This document shows, in pieces, positions 45,128 to 53,947 of a stretch of 64,000 nt of DNA. Origin of the DNA: Sphingobacterium tabacisoli (lineage in GTDB: Bacteria > Bacteroidota > Bacteroidia > Sphingobacteriales > Sphingobacteriaceae); the NCBI RefSeq assembly GCF_017908035.1, contig NZ_JAEQMU010000001.1:1302001-1366000 (forward strand), written 5' to 3'. Under the pieces are notes generated by a model. The model saw nothing but the letters and a program-made list of their open reading frames with translations, made no database searches and was not told where the DNA came from. Positions within the stretch are counted from its first letter, which is position 1; each line of letters opens with the position of its first letter. Both the position numbers and the translations under genes were made by a program.

Positions 45128-45346
45128 ATGGAAAAACTCATTTTCGAAACCAACATCAACACTCCTCAATCTGCACAAAAGGTACAGGATGCACTACAAC
45201 GGATTGCCAAAATCCGTCATTGGAAAATAGATTTTGACTCTATCTATAACCTATTGATCATAGAAGGGATACGACTAGATCACATAGAAATCGTTTCCAG
45301 CTTGGCCACACATGGCATTGAAGCCTCCCGCCTATACGAAGAGTAG
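45128..45346 (+). CDS. Small HMA-like (ferredoxin-fold) protein lacking CxxC
   Basis: A 72-residue protein whose pattern (MEKLIFETNINTPQSAQKVQDAL, then IRHWKIDFDSIYNLLII and HIEIVSSLATHGIEAS) is the beta-alpha-beta-beta-alpha-beta order of heavy-metal-associated domains. The metal-binding CxxC between strand 1 and helix 1 is absent (NTPQSA instead). It therefore is unlikely to carry copper as classic chaperones do. It stands alone behind two overlapping palindromes. Start: the longer frame to 45101 would begin inside the palindrome; the ATG at 45128 is better. Confidence 0.7.
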   Translation: MEKLIFETNINTPQSAQKVQDALQRIAKIRHWKIDFDSIYNLLIIEGIRLDHIEIVSSLATHGIEASRLYEE

Positions 45347-45420
45347 TCATCTCGTCCCCTAAGCTATAAATCGTACAGGCAATGTTATAAAATATACCCG
45401 TAACTTAGGTCTGCTTGTTT

Positions 45421-45428
45421 TATTTTTG
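45421..45428 (+). promoter_or_regulatory. Candidate -7 box (TATTTTTG) of the amidohydrolase operon
   Basis: TATTTTTG fits the consensus and lies 21 nt before the ATG at 45449. A -33 TTTG is not visible. Confidence 0.45.
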
Positions 45429-45448
45429 TATAAAAGCATACATAGAAC

Positions 45449-46774
45449 ATGGAAAACCTATCAAGGAAAAATTTCATTCGGAGCTCAGCGCTTGCAGTAG
45501 CAGGGCTCTCTGTAGGTTCGACTATACTAGGGGCAAATCGCCCGGAAAACGAATACAAAGTCATGACAACAAACAAACTTAAGTTAAAGAATGTCCGACT
45601 TGAGACCGGATTTGAATACGATGGAGAGACTATTATCGCGACCAAGACGGGCCTCTTTTCCATTGAAATGGAGAATGGCAAATTCACTAAAATAAGCAGT
45701 GAACAGCAGGATATGGCCGATGCTATCGATGCTAAAGGCATGTTGCTCTTACCTTCCTTCAAAGATATGCATATCCATTTGGATAAAACCTATTATGGCG
45801 AGCGTTGGCAAGCGGTAAGAAGAGGTGCTGGCGGCGTCAAAGGCATGATTGCACTCGAACAGCAGATACTCCCCGGTCTATTGGAAAAATCCACTTACAA
45901 AGCTGAGAAACTTATTGAGTTACTGCAGTCCAATGGTACCGCTTTCGCTCGTAGCCATGTCAATATAGAACCGACATCCAAGCTCGATTCCCTGAAGAAT
46001 CTACAGAAGGCTTTAGAGAATAAAAAGAATGGTTTCGGGGCCGAACTCGTAGCATTTCCTCAACATGGAGTCTTCTATACCGACAGCGCCCCTTATCTGC
46101 GCGAAGCCGCCAAAATGGGTATTGACTTTATCGGAGGTGTAGATCCTTACAGTATTGATGGAGCAATCGAGAAAACGATGGATTTCACCATACAACTTGC
46201 ACTTGACCATCAAAAGGGAATAGACATCCACCTGCATGAATCGGGAGAATCGGGATTGCAAACGGTAGAATACTTAATTGATAAAGTCAATGAGAATCCT
46301 GCTTTAAAAGGTAAAACCTACCTTAGTCATGCCTTTATCCTGGGACGTATCGACCGTTCCAAACAAGAAGAATTAGCAGAAAAATTAGCCGAATCCCAGA
46401 TAGGGATTGTATCCACAGTACCCTTTGGCGGCTTGACCATGCCTATCCCGACCTTATTAAAACATGGCGTCAATGTAACTTTGGGCAATGACAGCATTGT
46501 CGATCACTGGAATACTTTTGGCAGTGGTAGCGTATTGCAAAAAGCTAACCTAGCCGCACAATTGTATGGCTATACCAGCGAATTTGCCCTATCACGCGCA
46601 TTAAAACTAGCCACTGTCGGGATCAGCCCACTAGACGATAAAGGCAAACAACAATGGCCGAAAATCGGAGACGAAGCCAATGCTGTGCTCGTCGATGCCA
46701 GTTGCTCGGCCGAAGCGGTTTCAAGAATCTCGAACATTACGTCCTTAATTTACAAAGGTAATACGGTTTACTAA
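45449..46774 (+). CDS. Tat-exported amidohydrolase (cytosine-deaminase-like)
   Basis: A 441-residue metal-dependent hydrolase. Its N-terminus is a twin-arginine-like signal with Lys in place of the second Arg (SRKNFIRSS, then AVAGLSVGSTILG). Metal and catalytic motifs run in the order expected for the cytosine deaminase group: HIHLDK, ARSHVNIEP, FPQHG, IHLHESGE, LSHAF, GNDSIVDHW. It probably deaminates or hydrolyses a cyclic amidine or amide in the periplasm. Substrate unknown. It is followed 11 nt later by an ankyrin lipoprotein, then an AraC regulator. Confidence 0.88.
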   Translation: MENLSRKNFIRSSALAVAGLSVGSTILGANRPENEYKVMTTNKLKLKNVRLETGFEYDGETIIATKTGLFSIEMENGKFTKISSEQQDMADAIDAKGMLLLPSFKDMHIHLDKTYYGERWQAVRRGAGGVKGMIALEQQILPGLLEKSTYKAEKLIELLQSNGTAFARSHVNIEPTSKLDSLKNLQKALENKKNGFGAELVAFPQHGVFYTDSAPYLREAAKMGIDFIGGVDPYSIDGAIEKTMDFTIQLALDHQKGIDIHLHESGESGLQTVEYLIDKVNENPALKGKTYLSHAFILGRIDRSKQEELAEKLAESQIGIVSTVPFGGLTMPIPTLLKHGVNVTLGNDSIVDHWNTFGSGSVLQKANLAAQLYGYTSEFALSRALKLATVGISPLDDKGKQQWPKIGDEANAVLVDASCSAEAVSRISNITSLIYKGNTVY

Positions 46775-46785
46775 TTTCAGTTGCT

Positions 46786-47454
46786 ATGAAAACGTCCTTA
46801 CTTCTATTGGCACTTGCCCTATCTACGGTCTCTTGCCAGGCGGAATCACCTCTACAAAACCAAGACGCTATGCAGACACAATCAGATATTCTCACTGCTG
46901 TAAACAAAGCAGATTATACAGCCGTAAAAAATGCGCTATCGAAAGGTGCAGACGTAAATACAAAAGACGATAGCGGCAGATCGCTACTCCTTATAGCGAC
47001 CAATAATAAACAAGTAGAACTTGCCAAGCTACTCGTTGAACATGGAGCAGACGTCAACCTACAGGCCAACAATCAAGACAGCCCCTTCTTATACGCTGGA
47101 GCCAGTGGACAGACCGAGTTGGTCAAGTTATACCTTGCTCACGGCGCTCGCTTTGACATCTTCAACAGATACAACGGTACCGCTTTGATTCCTGCCTGCG
47201 AACGCGGTCATGTCGAGACTGTACGTTTACTGGCCAATACCAATGGATTCCCTATTGACCATGTCAACAGACTCGGCTGGACTGCCCTCATGGAAGCTGT
47301 AATATTAGGCGATGGCACCGAGCGATTTCAACAGATCGTGCAGTTATTAAAAGACGCCGGTGCAACATTAGATATCCCTGACCACGATAACCGGACACCG
47401 CTACAACATGCCGAAGCCAAAGGCTTTCATAAGATTGCCCAATTGCTAAAATAA
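46786..47454 (+). CDS. Ankyrin-repeat lipoprotein
   Basis: A 222-residue protein with lipobox TVSC (Cys17) and about five ankyrin repeats from residue 40 to the end (VKNALSKGADVNTKDDSGRS, VELAKLLVEHGADVNLQANN, TELVKLYLAHGARFDIFNR, and so on). Anchored to the outer or inner membrane facing the periplasm. Ankyrin repeats bind partner proteins, and the neighbour (Tat-exported amidohydrolase) is the obvious candidate partner. Spacing is 11 nt on both sides. Confidence 0.9.
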   Translation: MKTSLLLLALALSTVSCQAESPLQNQDAMQTQSDILTAVNKADYTAVKNALSKGADVNTKDDSGRSLLLIATNNKQVELAKLLVEHGADVNLQANNQDSPFLYAGASGQTELVKLYLAHGARFDIFNRYNGTALIPACERGHVETVRLLANTNGFPIDHVNRLGWTALMEAVILGDGTERFQQIVQLLKDAGATLDIPDHDNRTPLQHAEAKGFHKIAQLLK

Positions 47455-47465
47455 TATGTTATTTT

Positions 47466-48350
47466 ATGTCTATTTTTATAGAAAACTATAAAATAGCTAT
47501 GCTACAGGGTTCTGACTTCTTCCCCATTTTGGGTATTCAAGAGTTTAATGAAAAGCTCATCCCTAGCAAGAATTTGCTCTACCATGAGCTCCGGGGTGAG
47601 CGTCTTATTGAATCGCCACACAAACATGACTTCTTTATTATTATGCTCTTCGAGAAAGGAGGCGGTACACATAGCATCGATTTTGTAAATTACCCTATTG
47701 AAGATCATCAGATTCATTTACTTTTCCCGGGACAGGTACACGAATGGAAGATAGAGAAAAATAGTATTGCTTATCAGCTCATGGTAAGCCGCGAATGGTT
47801 TGAACACCTTATCCCTTATTTGAGGTTCGCAACATCCTATTACCAAAACCATCCTGTCATCGCCATTGACTCCAAAGAGTACCGCTTACTGCTGCAAGAG
47901 TTTACAGCCATTCATGACGAGATGTCAAAAAAAGAAATACTATGGGATATTATCCAAACCCGCATTAATCTCATCGCCCTTTTGGTAAGCCAATGCGCGG
48001 CCACGAAATTTGAAGATTTTGAAAAGTACAATGCCACACCTATACTCTCCCGCTATTTGGCCTATATAGACCGTTACTACACAGAAGAAAAATCCGTATC
48101 CTTTTATGCGGACAAGCTTAACATCACCCCAAACTATCTTAATATCCTGAGCAAAAGGACACTCGACGTTTCCGCTTCCTCCCTAATACAGGATAGATTG
48201 GTATTAGAAGCGAAGCGGCTGCTCAAAAGCTCCGAACTTTCCATGAAGGATATCGTCTATAGCCTTGGCTTTTATGATCATGCCAACTTTGCTAAATTTT
48301 TCAAAAAGAAGACAGGAATGACTCCCTCCGAATTTAGAGAAGGGAGCTAA
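47466..48350 (+). CDS. AraC family transcriptional regulator
   Basis: A 294-residue regulator with an N-terminal cupin-like sensor (about 20-130, including HKHDFFIIMLFEKGGGTHSID) and a C-terminal double HTH (about 195-294, SFYADKLNITPNYLNILSKR and YSLGFYDHANFAKFFKKKTGMTP). It is the third gene after the amidohydrolase and ankyrin genes (11-nt spacing), suggesting that it senses the product or substrate of that enzyme. It ends 2 nt before the convergent lipoprotein stop. Confidence 0.9.
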   Translation: MSIFIENYKIAMLQGSDFFPILGIQEFNEKLIPSKNLLYHELRGERLIESPHKHDFFIIMLFEKGGGTHSIDFVNYPIEDHQIHLLFPGQVHEWKIEKNSIAYQLMVSREWFEHLIPYLRFATSYYQNHPVIAIDSKEYRLLLQEFTAIHDEMSKKEILWDIIQTRINLIALLVSQCAATKFEDFEKYNATPILSRYLAYIDRYYTEEKSVSFYADKLNITPNYLNILSKRTLDVSASSLIQDRLVLEAKRLLKSSELSMKDIVYSLGFYDHANFAKFFKKKTGMTPSEFREGS

Positions 48351-48352
48351 TT

Positions 48353-48787
48353 TTATTTTCGCTGTAGAATCATACCATGGTCAAAACTCAAGTGATCTAT
48401 ATCACTGAATATCATCTTGCCATTACTTTCCTCTATTTCACCGTAGCCCTCTACCAAACCTTGATCCGTCACCCTAAAAACAACTTGTCGAACAGAAGTA
48501 ACACCTTCAGAAACAAAGCTATAATCCCCTGTAATTAGACTATCCTTCAATATTCCATTTATCTTCCCAACATTTCTATCCTTACCGAAGAAAGCATATT
48601 TCAACTCCCCGAACACGGAATCTTTCTGTTGCTGTAGTACCATATTTATCGTATCTCCTTCCGACTGGAATAAGTAATCTCCAGCTATACTGCCTTTTTG
48701 TTCTACCGACCCCGAAGATTTACACCCCATGGCAAGACATCCTCCCAGTCCCAACATGAAGAAAACACCTTTAAAAACAAATCTCAT
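48353..48787 (-). CDS. Small lipoprotein, unknown function
   Basis: A 144-residue protein with lipobox LAMGC (about Cys22) after the start MRFVFKGVFFM at 48787. The frame extends to 48832, but that would add a non-signal extension. The mature part is rich in beta strands (GDYLFQSEGDTINMVLQQQ, GYGEIEESNGKMIFSD) with no family I recognise. It lies immediately after mutS2 in the opposite sense of the preceding operon, convergent with the AraC gene (2-nt gap). Confidence 0.7.
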   Translation of the reverse strand: MRFVFKGVFFMLGLGGCLAMGCKSSGSVEQKGSIAGDYLFQSEGDTINMVLQQQKDSVFGELKYAFFGKDRNVGKINGILKDSLITGDYSFVSEGVTSVRQVVFRVTDQGLVEGYGEIEESNGKMIFSDIDHLSFDHGMILQRK

Positions 48788-48841
48788 AATTCCTGTATTA
48801 GCGTACGTTAAAATTAATAAACAGAAAGGCAAACACCGTGC

Positions 48842-51223
48842 CTATCCTATGTAAGCATAAGTTATACCATCTCCCCCTCGGTCTGCATGCTCGTCCTCAA
48901 AGCGACTTACATGGTTATATTTACGTAAGTAATCCCGAATAAATTTACGCAATATTCCATCTCCCTTTCCGTGCACGATTTTTAAGGATGGGTATCCAAT
49001 CATTACCGCTCTATCCAAGACCAGTTCTATCTTATGAAGCGCATCTTCAGTACGCATACCACGTACATCCACTTCCGGATGAAAATCTGCGGCTGATGTC
49101 GCAGATACACCAGAAATCCGCTTAATAGCCTTTGATTTCTCCTTGCTCCTCAACTTAGTTACTCTATTCATTTTAACTACCGTACGTAGTTCACCTAAGG
49201 CAACAATCAAACTATTGTTTTTTGTTATCTCAATAATTTCGCCTTCCGATCCTGAATCATCGATACGTATCCAATCCCCTACCTCAAATCCTTCCGGTTC
49301 TTTCTTCACCACTGCTTTGGCCACCTTAGGCTTTGCCGTTGCAGTGCTATGCTGATCCAAAGACGCATTGAGTTTAGAACGGATTTCCTTGGTCTTTTCC
49401 TTGTCGGCCTTCACGGAACGAATCTCCGAAATCGTATTCTCGACCAATCGGTTCGCATCCTTTAAAATAACTTTAGCCTCTTCCTTCGCCTTTTTCAGGA
49501 TTTCTTTTTTATTCTCTTCGATATGTGCCTGTAGCGACTCATATCTAGCTTTCAACTCGACCAGTTCCTTCTCCCGTTTAGTTACCGCCACCTTCGTGTC
49601 CAGTACCTCTTTCTTGTCACGTTCCAGATCCACCAAAAGTGTATCTACTTTCTTCTGCTGAACACCTATTTTGTTTTTAGCCGACTCCAGAATTTCTTTC
49701 GACAGCCCTATTTTCTGTGCGATCTCAAAAGCATAAGAGCTGCCCGGCTTTCCTACTTGTAGAATATACAACGGCTTCATCTGCATATTGTCAAATAGCA
49801 TCGATGCATTTTCCAGTCCCGCAGTATGACTCGCAAACAACTTCAAGTTAGAATAATGCGTTGTGACCACCCCTCGCACTTGTTTCTTATTCAACTGCTC
49901 CAATACTGCTTCCGCTATTGGACCTCCAAATTGAGGATCCGTTCCCGTTCCAAACTCATCGATCAAAATCAACGTACGCGCATTTGCAAACGTTGAGAAA
50001 TGCTTCATTTTTGATAAATGGGCACTGTATGTACTCAGATCACTTTCAATAGACTGATCATCTCCAATATCCGCAAATATCTGCTTAAATATCCCTACCG
50101 AGGAGGTATCATCTGCAGGAATCAATAAGCCGGACTGGAGCATAAGCTGCAACAGCCCCACCGTCTTCATACATACCGACTTACCACCGGCATTGGGTCC
50201 CGAAACCAGGATGATACGATCTGTATCGTCTATCTTGATATTCAAAGGTACCACCGTATGTGTTTTATCGCGCATCGAGTTCAACAATAGCAACGGATGT
50301 TTGGCCTGCACCAAATTAATCCCAGCCTCTTTTGTTAGAATAGGCATATTCGCCTGTATGTCGATCGCAAAAAGCGCTTTGGCTCGTACAAAATCCAGCT
50401 TAGTCAATAGGCTGTGATAAGACAGTAACAAAGGAACATGAGGCCTCAACTCGGTTGTCAGGTCCGTAAGGATCCGAATCACCTCTCTCCGACGTTCGAA
50501 CTCCAGATCTCTAACCTTATTATTTAGGTGAAATACCTCTTCAGGCTCAATATAAGCTGTCTGACCGGTAGCGGACTCATCATGGATCAATCCTTTCACC
50601 TTTCTTTTATTCTCAGCAAGAATAGGAATACACATCCTACCATCGCGAATAGTCAGATTACCATCAGCAGTCCAACCCTGCGCCTGTGCTTGTTTGAATA
50701 CGCTATCCAGACGTTTGCGCGCTTCTTGTTCACTTTTTGATATTTGCTGTGTCAGATCCAGTAATAAACGGGAAGCATTGTCCTTCAATTTACCTCTATC
50801 GTCCAAAACCTGCTCGATCGAGCGTACAATAGCCTTTTCTATCGGAAGATGCTCGAATAGTAACTCCAGGTGCGCATACTGCCCTTCACGTTCGTTAAAG
50901 TATCTGATAATAGCATACACCGTTCTTAAAGACAATAAGACCCGATAGAACTCCTCTTCACTTAGAAAAGCTCCTTCGATCTTAGCTTTTTCGGCCAAGG
51001 GCTTTATAGCATACATATGATCCACCGGTAGCGGTGCATCATGGATCAATAAATTCTTAAACTCGTTGGTTTGTTTTAAAAAACGATCAATTTGATCCGG
51101 CTTTATCTGAGGCTGTATTTTATCGACCATCTGTCGGCCAGCCTCACTTAAACATTTCTCTTTAACTAGTTCACGGATTTCCGTAAAACCTAGCTTTTCT
51201 ATCGCATTCTGAGGGTAAATCAT
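48842..51223 (-). CDS. mutS2: MutS2 family endonuclease/ATPase
   Basis: A 793-residue protein with MutS core helices (1-290), an ATPase domain containing the Walker A GPNAGGKS (about 335-345) and Walker B LILIDEFGTGTD, an ABC-type signature, a long charged coiled coil (about 515-625) and a C-terminal Smr nuclease domain with VDVRGMRTEDALHKIE and HGKGDGIL. MutS2 acts in recombination suppression or ribosome rescue depending on species. Starts on the last base of the lipoprotein gene upstream (TAATG overlap of 1 nt), so they are coupled. Confidence 0.95.
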   Translation of the reverse strand: MIYPQNAIEKLGFTEIRELVKEKCLSEAGRQMVDKIQPQIKPDQIDRFLKQTNEFKNLLIHDAPLPVDHMYAIKPLAEKAKIEGAFLSEEEFYRVLLSLRTVYAIIRYFNEREGQYAHLELLFEHLPIEKAIVRSIEQVLDDRGKLKDNASRLLLDLTQQISKSEQEARKRLDSVFKQAQAQGWTADGNLTIRDGRMCIPILAENKRKVKGLIHDESATGQTAYIEPEEVFHLNNKVRDLEFERRREVIRILTDLTTELRPHVPLLLSYHSLLTKLDFVRAKALFAIDIQANMPILTKEAGINLVQAKHPLLLLNSMRDKTHTVVPLNIKIDDTDRIILVSGPNAGGKSVCMKTVGLLQLMLQSGLLIPADDTSSVGIFKQIFADIGDDQSIESDLSTYSAHLSKMKHFSTFANARTLILIDEFGTGTDPQFGGPIAEAVLEQLNKKQVRGVVTTHYSNLKLFASHTAGLENASMLFDNMQMKPLYILQVGKPGSSYAFEIAQKIGLSKEILESAKNKIGVQQKKVDTLLVDLERDKKEVLDTKVAVTKREKELVELKARYESLQAHIEENKKEILKKAKEEAKVILKDANRLVENTISEIRSVKADKEKTKEIRSKLNASLDQHSTATAKPKVAKAVVKKEPEGFEVGDWIRIDDSGSEGEIIEITKNNSLIVALGELRTVVKMNRVTKLRSKEKSKAIKRISGVSATSAADFHPEVDVRGMRTEDALHKIELVLDRAVMIGYPSLKIVHGKGDGILRKFIRDYLRKYNHVSRFEDEHADRGGDGITYAYIG

Positions 51224-51873
51224 TAATTAGTAGGTTTTCGCAGCACCTTCTTCGTTGGTATTGTATCTCGTTTTTCTACTGTTGCAATCGTATCCGCCTT
51301 CACTTCTTGCTCTTCTTTGGGTTCTACAGGTGCCGGTGGCGTGATCACAGGCACTTGGATACCATAAGCGTTAAGCTGAAGCTCGGCTTTCGTCAGAAAA
51401 TCAGTCCCTGAAAGCACATACGTGTACGCCGTGGTATCCCGATGTACGTTACTGATCATCTCTTTCATCATGGCAGTATACCGTTGCAGGCGCACGACTC
51501 GCTGCATACTATCCTGTACAGCAACATTACGGATCGAGTCTTCACGTTGATACACTTTATCCTTTTCCGAAAGGGCAGTATTGATATTCGTATATATCTT
51601 TTCTGTCAATAATGGGCTTCCGAGGTAATAGTCAAGATTTTGGATGAATGATACGGAATCCAACTTAAACTTCTCAAAAGCATGATTATACAATACGGGC
51701 ATCACCTTACGGCCACTATCTATCGGTAAGGTGTTCAGATAAGCATCGATAAGCGACACTTCCGTCATAAGCTCTGTCATTTCTTTTTCAGACAGAATAC
51801 CTTTTGGCTTTTGTTTGCTACAAGAGCTAAACAAAAAAAACAATAGAATAATGGTAAAATATAAGCGCTGCAT
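51223..51873 (-). CDS. DUF4296-domain lipoprotein
   Basis: A 216-residue lipoprotein (lipobox LFSSC, about Cys18). Residues 28-125 match DUF4296 (LSEKEMTELMTEVSLIDAYL, FQNLDYYLGSPLLTEKIYT-like). A Pro/Glu-rich C-terminal tail follows (PVEPKEEQEVK). The family is widespread in Bacteroidota and of unknown function. Its stop overlaps the mutS2 start by one base. Confidence 0.85.
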   Translation of the reverse strand: MQRLYFTIILLFFLFSSCSKQKPKGILSEKEMTELMTEVSLIDAYLNTLPIDSGRKVMPVLYNHAFEKFKLDSVSFIQNLDYYLGSPLLTEKIYTNINTALSEKDKVYQREDSIRNVAVQDSMQRVVRLQRYTAMMKEMISNVHRDTTAYTYVLSGTDFLTKAELQLNAYGIQVPVITPPAPVEPKEEQEVKADTIATVEKRDTIPTKKVLRKPTN

Positions 51874-51915
51874 TATTTAAATTTGTACAAATTTACAAAA
51901 TGCCTTTGTAATAGG

Positions 51916-51923
51916 TACCTTTG
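51916..51923 (+). promoter_or_regulatory. Candidate -7 box (TACCTTTG) of the yggS unit
   Basis: TACCTTTG matches TAnnTTTG, 34 nt before the ATG at 51957. The -33 is unclear. Confidence 0.4.
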
Positions 51924-51956
51924 TAGATCATATCTCCAAAAATAATTTTCGAATAC

Positions 51957-52646
51957 ATGGACATTACTGCAAATATTCAGGAAGTACAACAAGAATTAAA
52001 TCCTATAGGGGTCACATTAGTAGCTATTTCTAAGACCAAACCTGTAGAAGACATACAAGAAGCTTACGACGCAGGCCAACGGATATTTGGCGAGAATATG
52101 GTGCAGGAGCTTGTAGAGAAGCAGGAAAAACTCCCACAGGATATCCAATGGCACCTTGTGGGGCATCTACAAACGAACAAAGTAAAATACATTGCGCCCT
52201 TTATTACGTTGATTCAATCGGTAGACTCTTTAAAGCTTCTGATCGAAATTAACAAACAGGCGAACAAGCATAATCGAGTGATTGACTGCCTGCTGCAGGT
52301 AGATATTGCACAGGAGGATACCAAATTTGGACTTGATCACCCCGAAGTTATCGAGCTTCTGGAAAGTGAGGAGTTTAAGGCGATGAAAAATGTGCGTATC
52401 CGTGGCCTGATGGGAATCGCAACCAATACAGAGAAAGAAAAAGAAATAAAAGAGGAGTTTTATGAACTCAAAATGCTATTTGATGGCATTAAGGTCAGCT
52501 ACTACCGTAAAGACGATAGTTTTGACATCCTGTCAATGGGGATGTCCTCCGACTACAAATTAGCAATAGAACAGGGCGGTAATATGGTACGTCTAGGTAG
52601 CACTATTTTTGGCAAGAGAATCATAAAACACTTTAAAGCAAAATAG
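51957..52646 (+). CDS. yggS: YggS/PROSC family PLP homeostasis protein
   Basis: A 229-residue single-domain PLP-binding TIM barrel. The Schiff-base lysine is in VAISKTKPVE (about residue 23). Other landmarks are FGENMVQE, WHLVGHLQTNK and the C-terminal LSMGMSSDYKLAIEQGG motif that holds the phosphate. It maintains cellular PLP balance and has no known enzymatic activity. Directly followed by a GNAT and a DUF3298 gene with zero spacing. Confidence 0.95.
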   Translation: MDITANIQEVQQELNPIGVTLVAISKTKPVEDIQEAYDAGQRIFGENMVQELVEKQEKLPQDIQWHLVGHLQTNKVKYIAPFITLIQSVDSLKLLIEINKQANKHNRVIDCLLQVDIAQEDTKFGLDHPEVIELLESEEFKAMKNVRIRGLMGIATNTEKEKEIKEEFYELKMLFDGIKVSYYRKDDSFDILSMGMSSDYKLAIEQGGNMVRLGSTIFGKRIIKHFKAK

Positions 52647-53102
52647 ATGGCAATCACAATACGTACAGCTCGGAAAGAAGATTGTGCGGCAATGATGACG
52701 CTTATTCATGAACTTGCTGTATTTGAGAAAGCGCCAGATGCTGTAACAGTCAGCATGGAGGAATTTGAAGAATCCGGATTTGGTAAGAACCCTGTTTGGT
52801 GGGCCTTTGTCGCTGTAGATGACCAACAGATCGTAGGTATGTCCCTTTATTATATTCGATATTCTACGTGGAAAGGCAGACGACTTTATCTAGAAGACCT
52901 GATCATCAACGAACCCTACCGTGGTAAAGGAATAGGTAAGATGCTTTTAGACCGTACTATTGCCCATGCCAAAGAAGAGGGATATTCAGGGATGATGTGG
53001 CAAGTCTTGGACTGGAACACGCCCGCCATCAAATTCTATGAATCATATAGTGCAACACTCGATGGAGAGTGGATTAACGTAAGTCTAAATTTTGACAAGT
53101 AA
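52647..53102 (+). CDS. GNAT N-acetyltransferase (diamine acetyltransferase-like)
   Basis: A 151-residue GNAT protein starting immediately after the yggS stop. It has EDCAAMMTLIHELAVFEKAPD at the start, LEDLIINEPYRGKGIGKMLL (acetyl-CoA binding motif) and WQVLDWNTPAIKFYESYSA. This set is characteristic of the spermidine/diamine acetyltransferase-like subgroup. Substrate not certain. Confidence 0.9.
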   Translation: MAITIRTARKEDCAAMMTLIHELAVFEKAPDAVTVSMEEFEESGFGKNPVWWAFVAVDDQQIVGMSLYYIRYSTWKGRRLYLEDLIINEPYRGKGIGKMLLDRTIAHAKEEGYSGMMWQVLDWNTPAIKFYESYSATLDGEWINVSLNFDK

Positions 53103-53906
53103 ATGCGAATTGGAATACTTTTAACAGTTCTTACTTTTACCCTATCCTGCGCCAATGAGCATAGCAGGAGTACACAGCGTGCCGCACATTCAGAGACCAC
53201 GCTACAGGACACACTTGACTATACGTACCATACAAAAAAAGAAATCAGTTCCTATTTCCTCGGTGATTCCACCCATACAGACACCGCTTATTACAAGATA
53301 ACACATCCTGTTTTTGAAAATACGGCGATGAATGATGTTATCAATGCATCCATATTTGTCGAGCGGGAAAACAATGCCGAAGAAGCGGCCCGTTCCTTCT
53401 TGGATGCATATAATGAATTTGTTGAAGAAAATAGCACCACTTATGTCAATGCCGTTTGGTACAAAGACTCCGAAACCAGGATCGTCCTTAACACGCCTCT
53501 GTTTCTCACGTTGAAAACTTCAATAGATCAATATACCGGCGGGGCACATGGCAATCACCTTACTTTTTTTGCGGTCTTCGATTTGGACCTCTTCAAAAAG
53601 ATGGAGCTGACCGACCTCATTGTCACCGGAAAACTAAAAGAGCTGACCAAACTGGCAGAGAAGCATTTTCGAAGACAGGAAAACCTGTCGGATACCAGTA
53701 ATCTTTCTAAAGATTTTTTCTTTGAAGATGGAATATTCGCATTAAATGATAACTTTGGCCTCACAAAAGATAAGTTGATTATTTATTACAACGAGTACGA
53801 GATAAGGCCTTATGCTGACGGGATTACAACAATTGAAATCCCTTACGAAGAAGTGCAGGAAATACTGAACGCACGAGCCAAAAGGTATATTAAAAGTATT
53901 CAATAA
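53103..53906 (+). CDS. DUF4163/DUF3298 (RsiV-like) lipoprotein
   Basis: A 267-residue lipoprotein (lipobox TLSC, Cys16). Residues about 40-150 match DUF4163 and residues about 155-255 match DUF3298 (GGAHGNHLTFFAVFDLD, FALNDNFGLTKDKLIIYYNEYEI). The pair occurs in RsiV, which binds lysozyme, and in PdaC. Here there is no linked sigma factor. Zero-spaced after the GNAT gene. Confidence 0.88.
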   Translation: MRIGILLTVLTFTLSCANEHSRSTQRAAHSETTLQDTLDYTYHTKKEISSYFLGDSTHTDTAYYKITHPVFENTAMNDVINASIFVERENNAEEAARSFLDAYNEFVEENSTTYVNAVWYKDSETRIVLNTPLFLTLKTSIDQYTGGAHGNHLTFFAVFDLDLFKKMELTDLIVTGKLKELTKLAEKHFRRQENLSDTSNLSKDFFFEDGIFALNDNFGLTKDKLIIYYNEYEIRPYADGITTIEIPYEEVQEILNARAKRYIKSIQ

Positions 53907-53947
53907 TACATAGCTTCAACTCACCGGAACTCTTATATAACACATTA

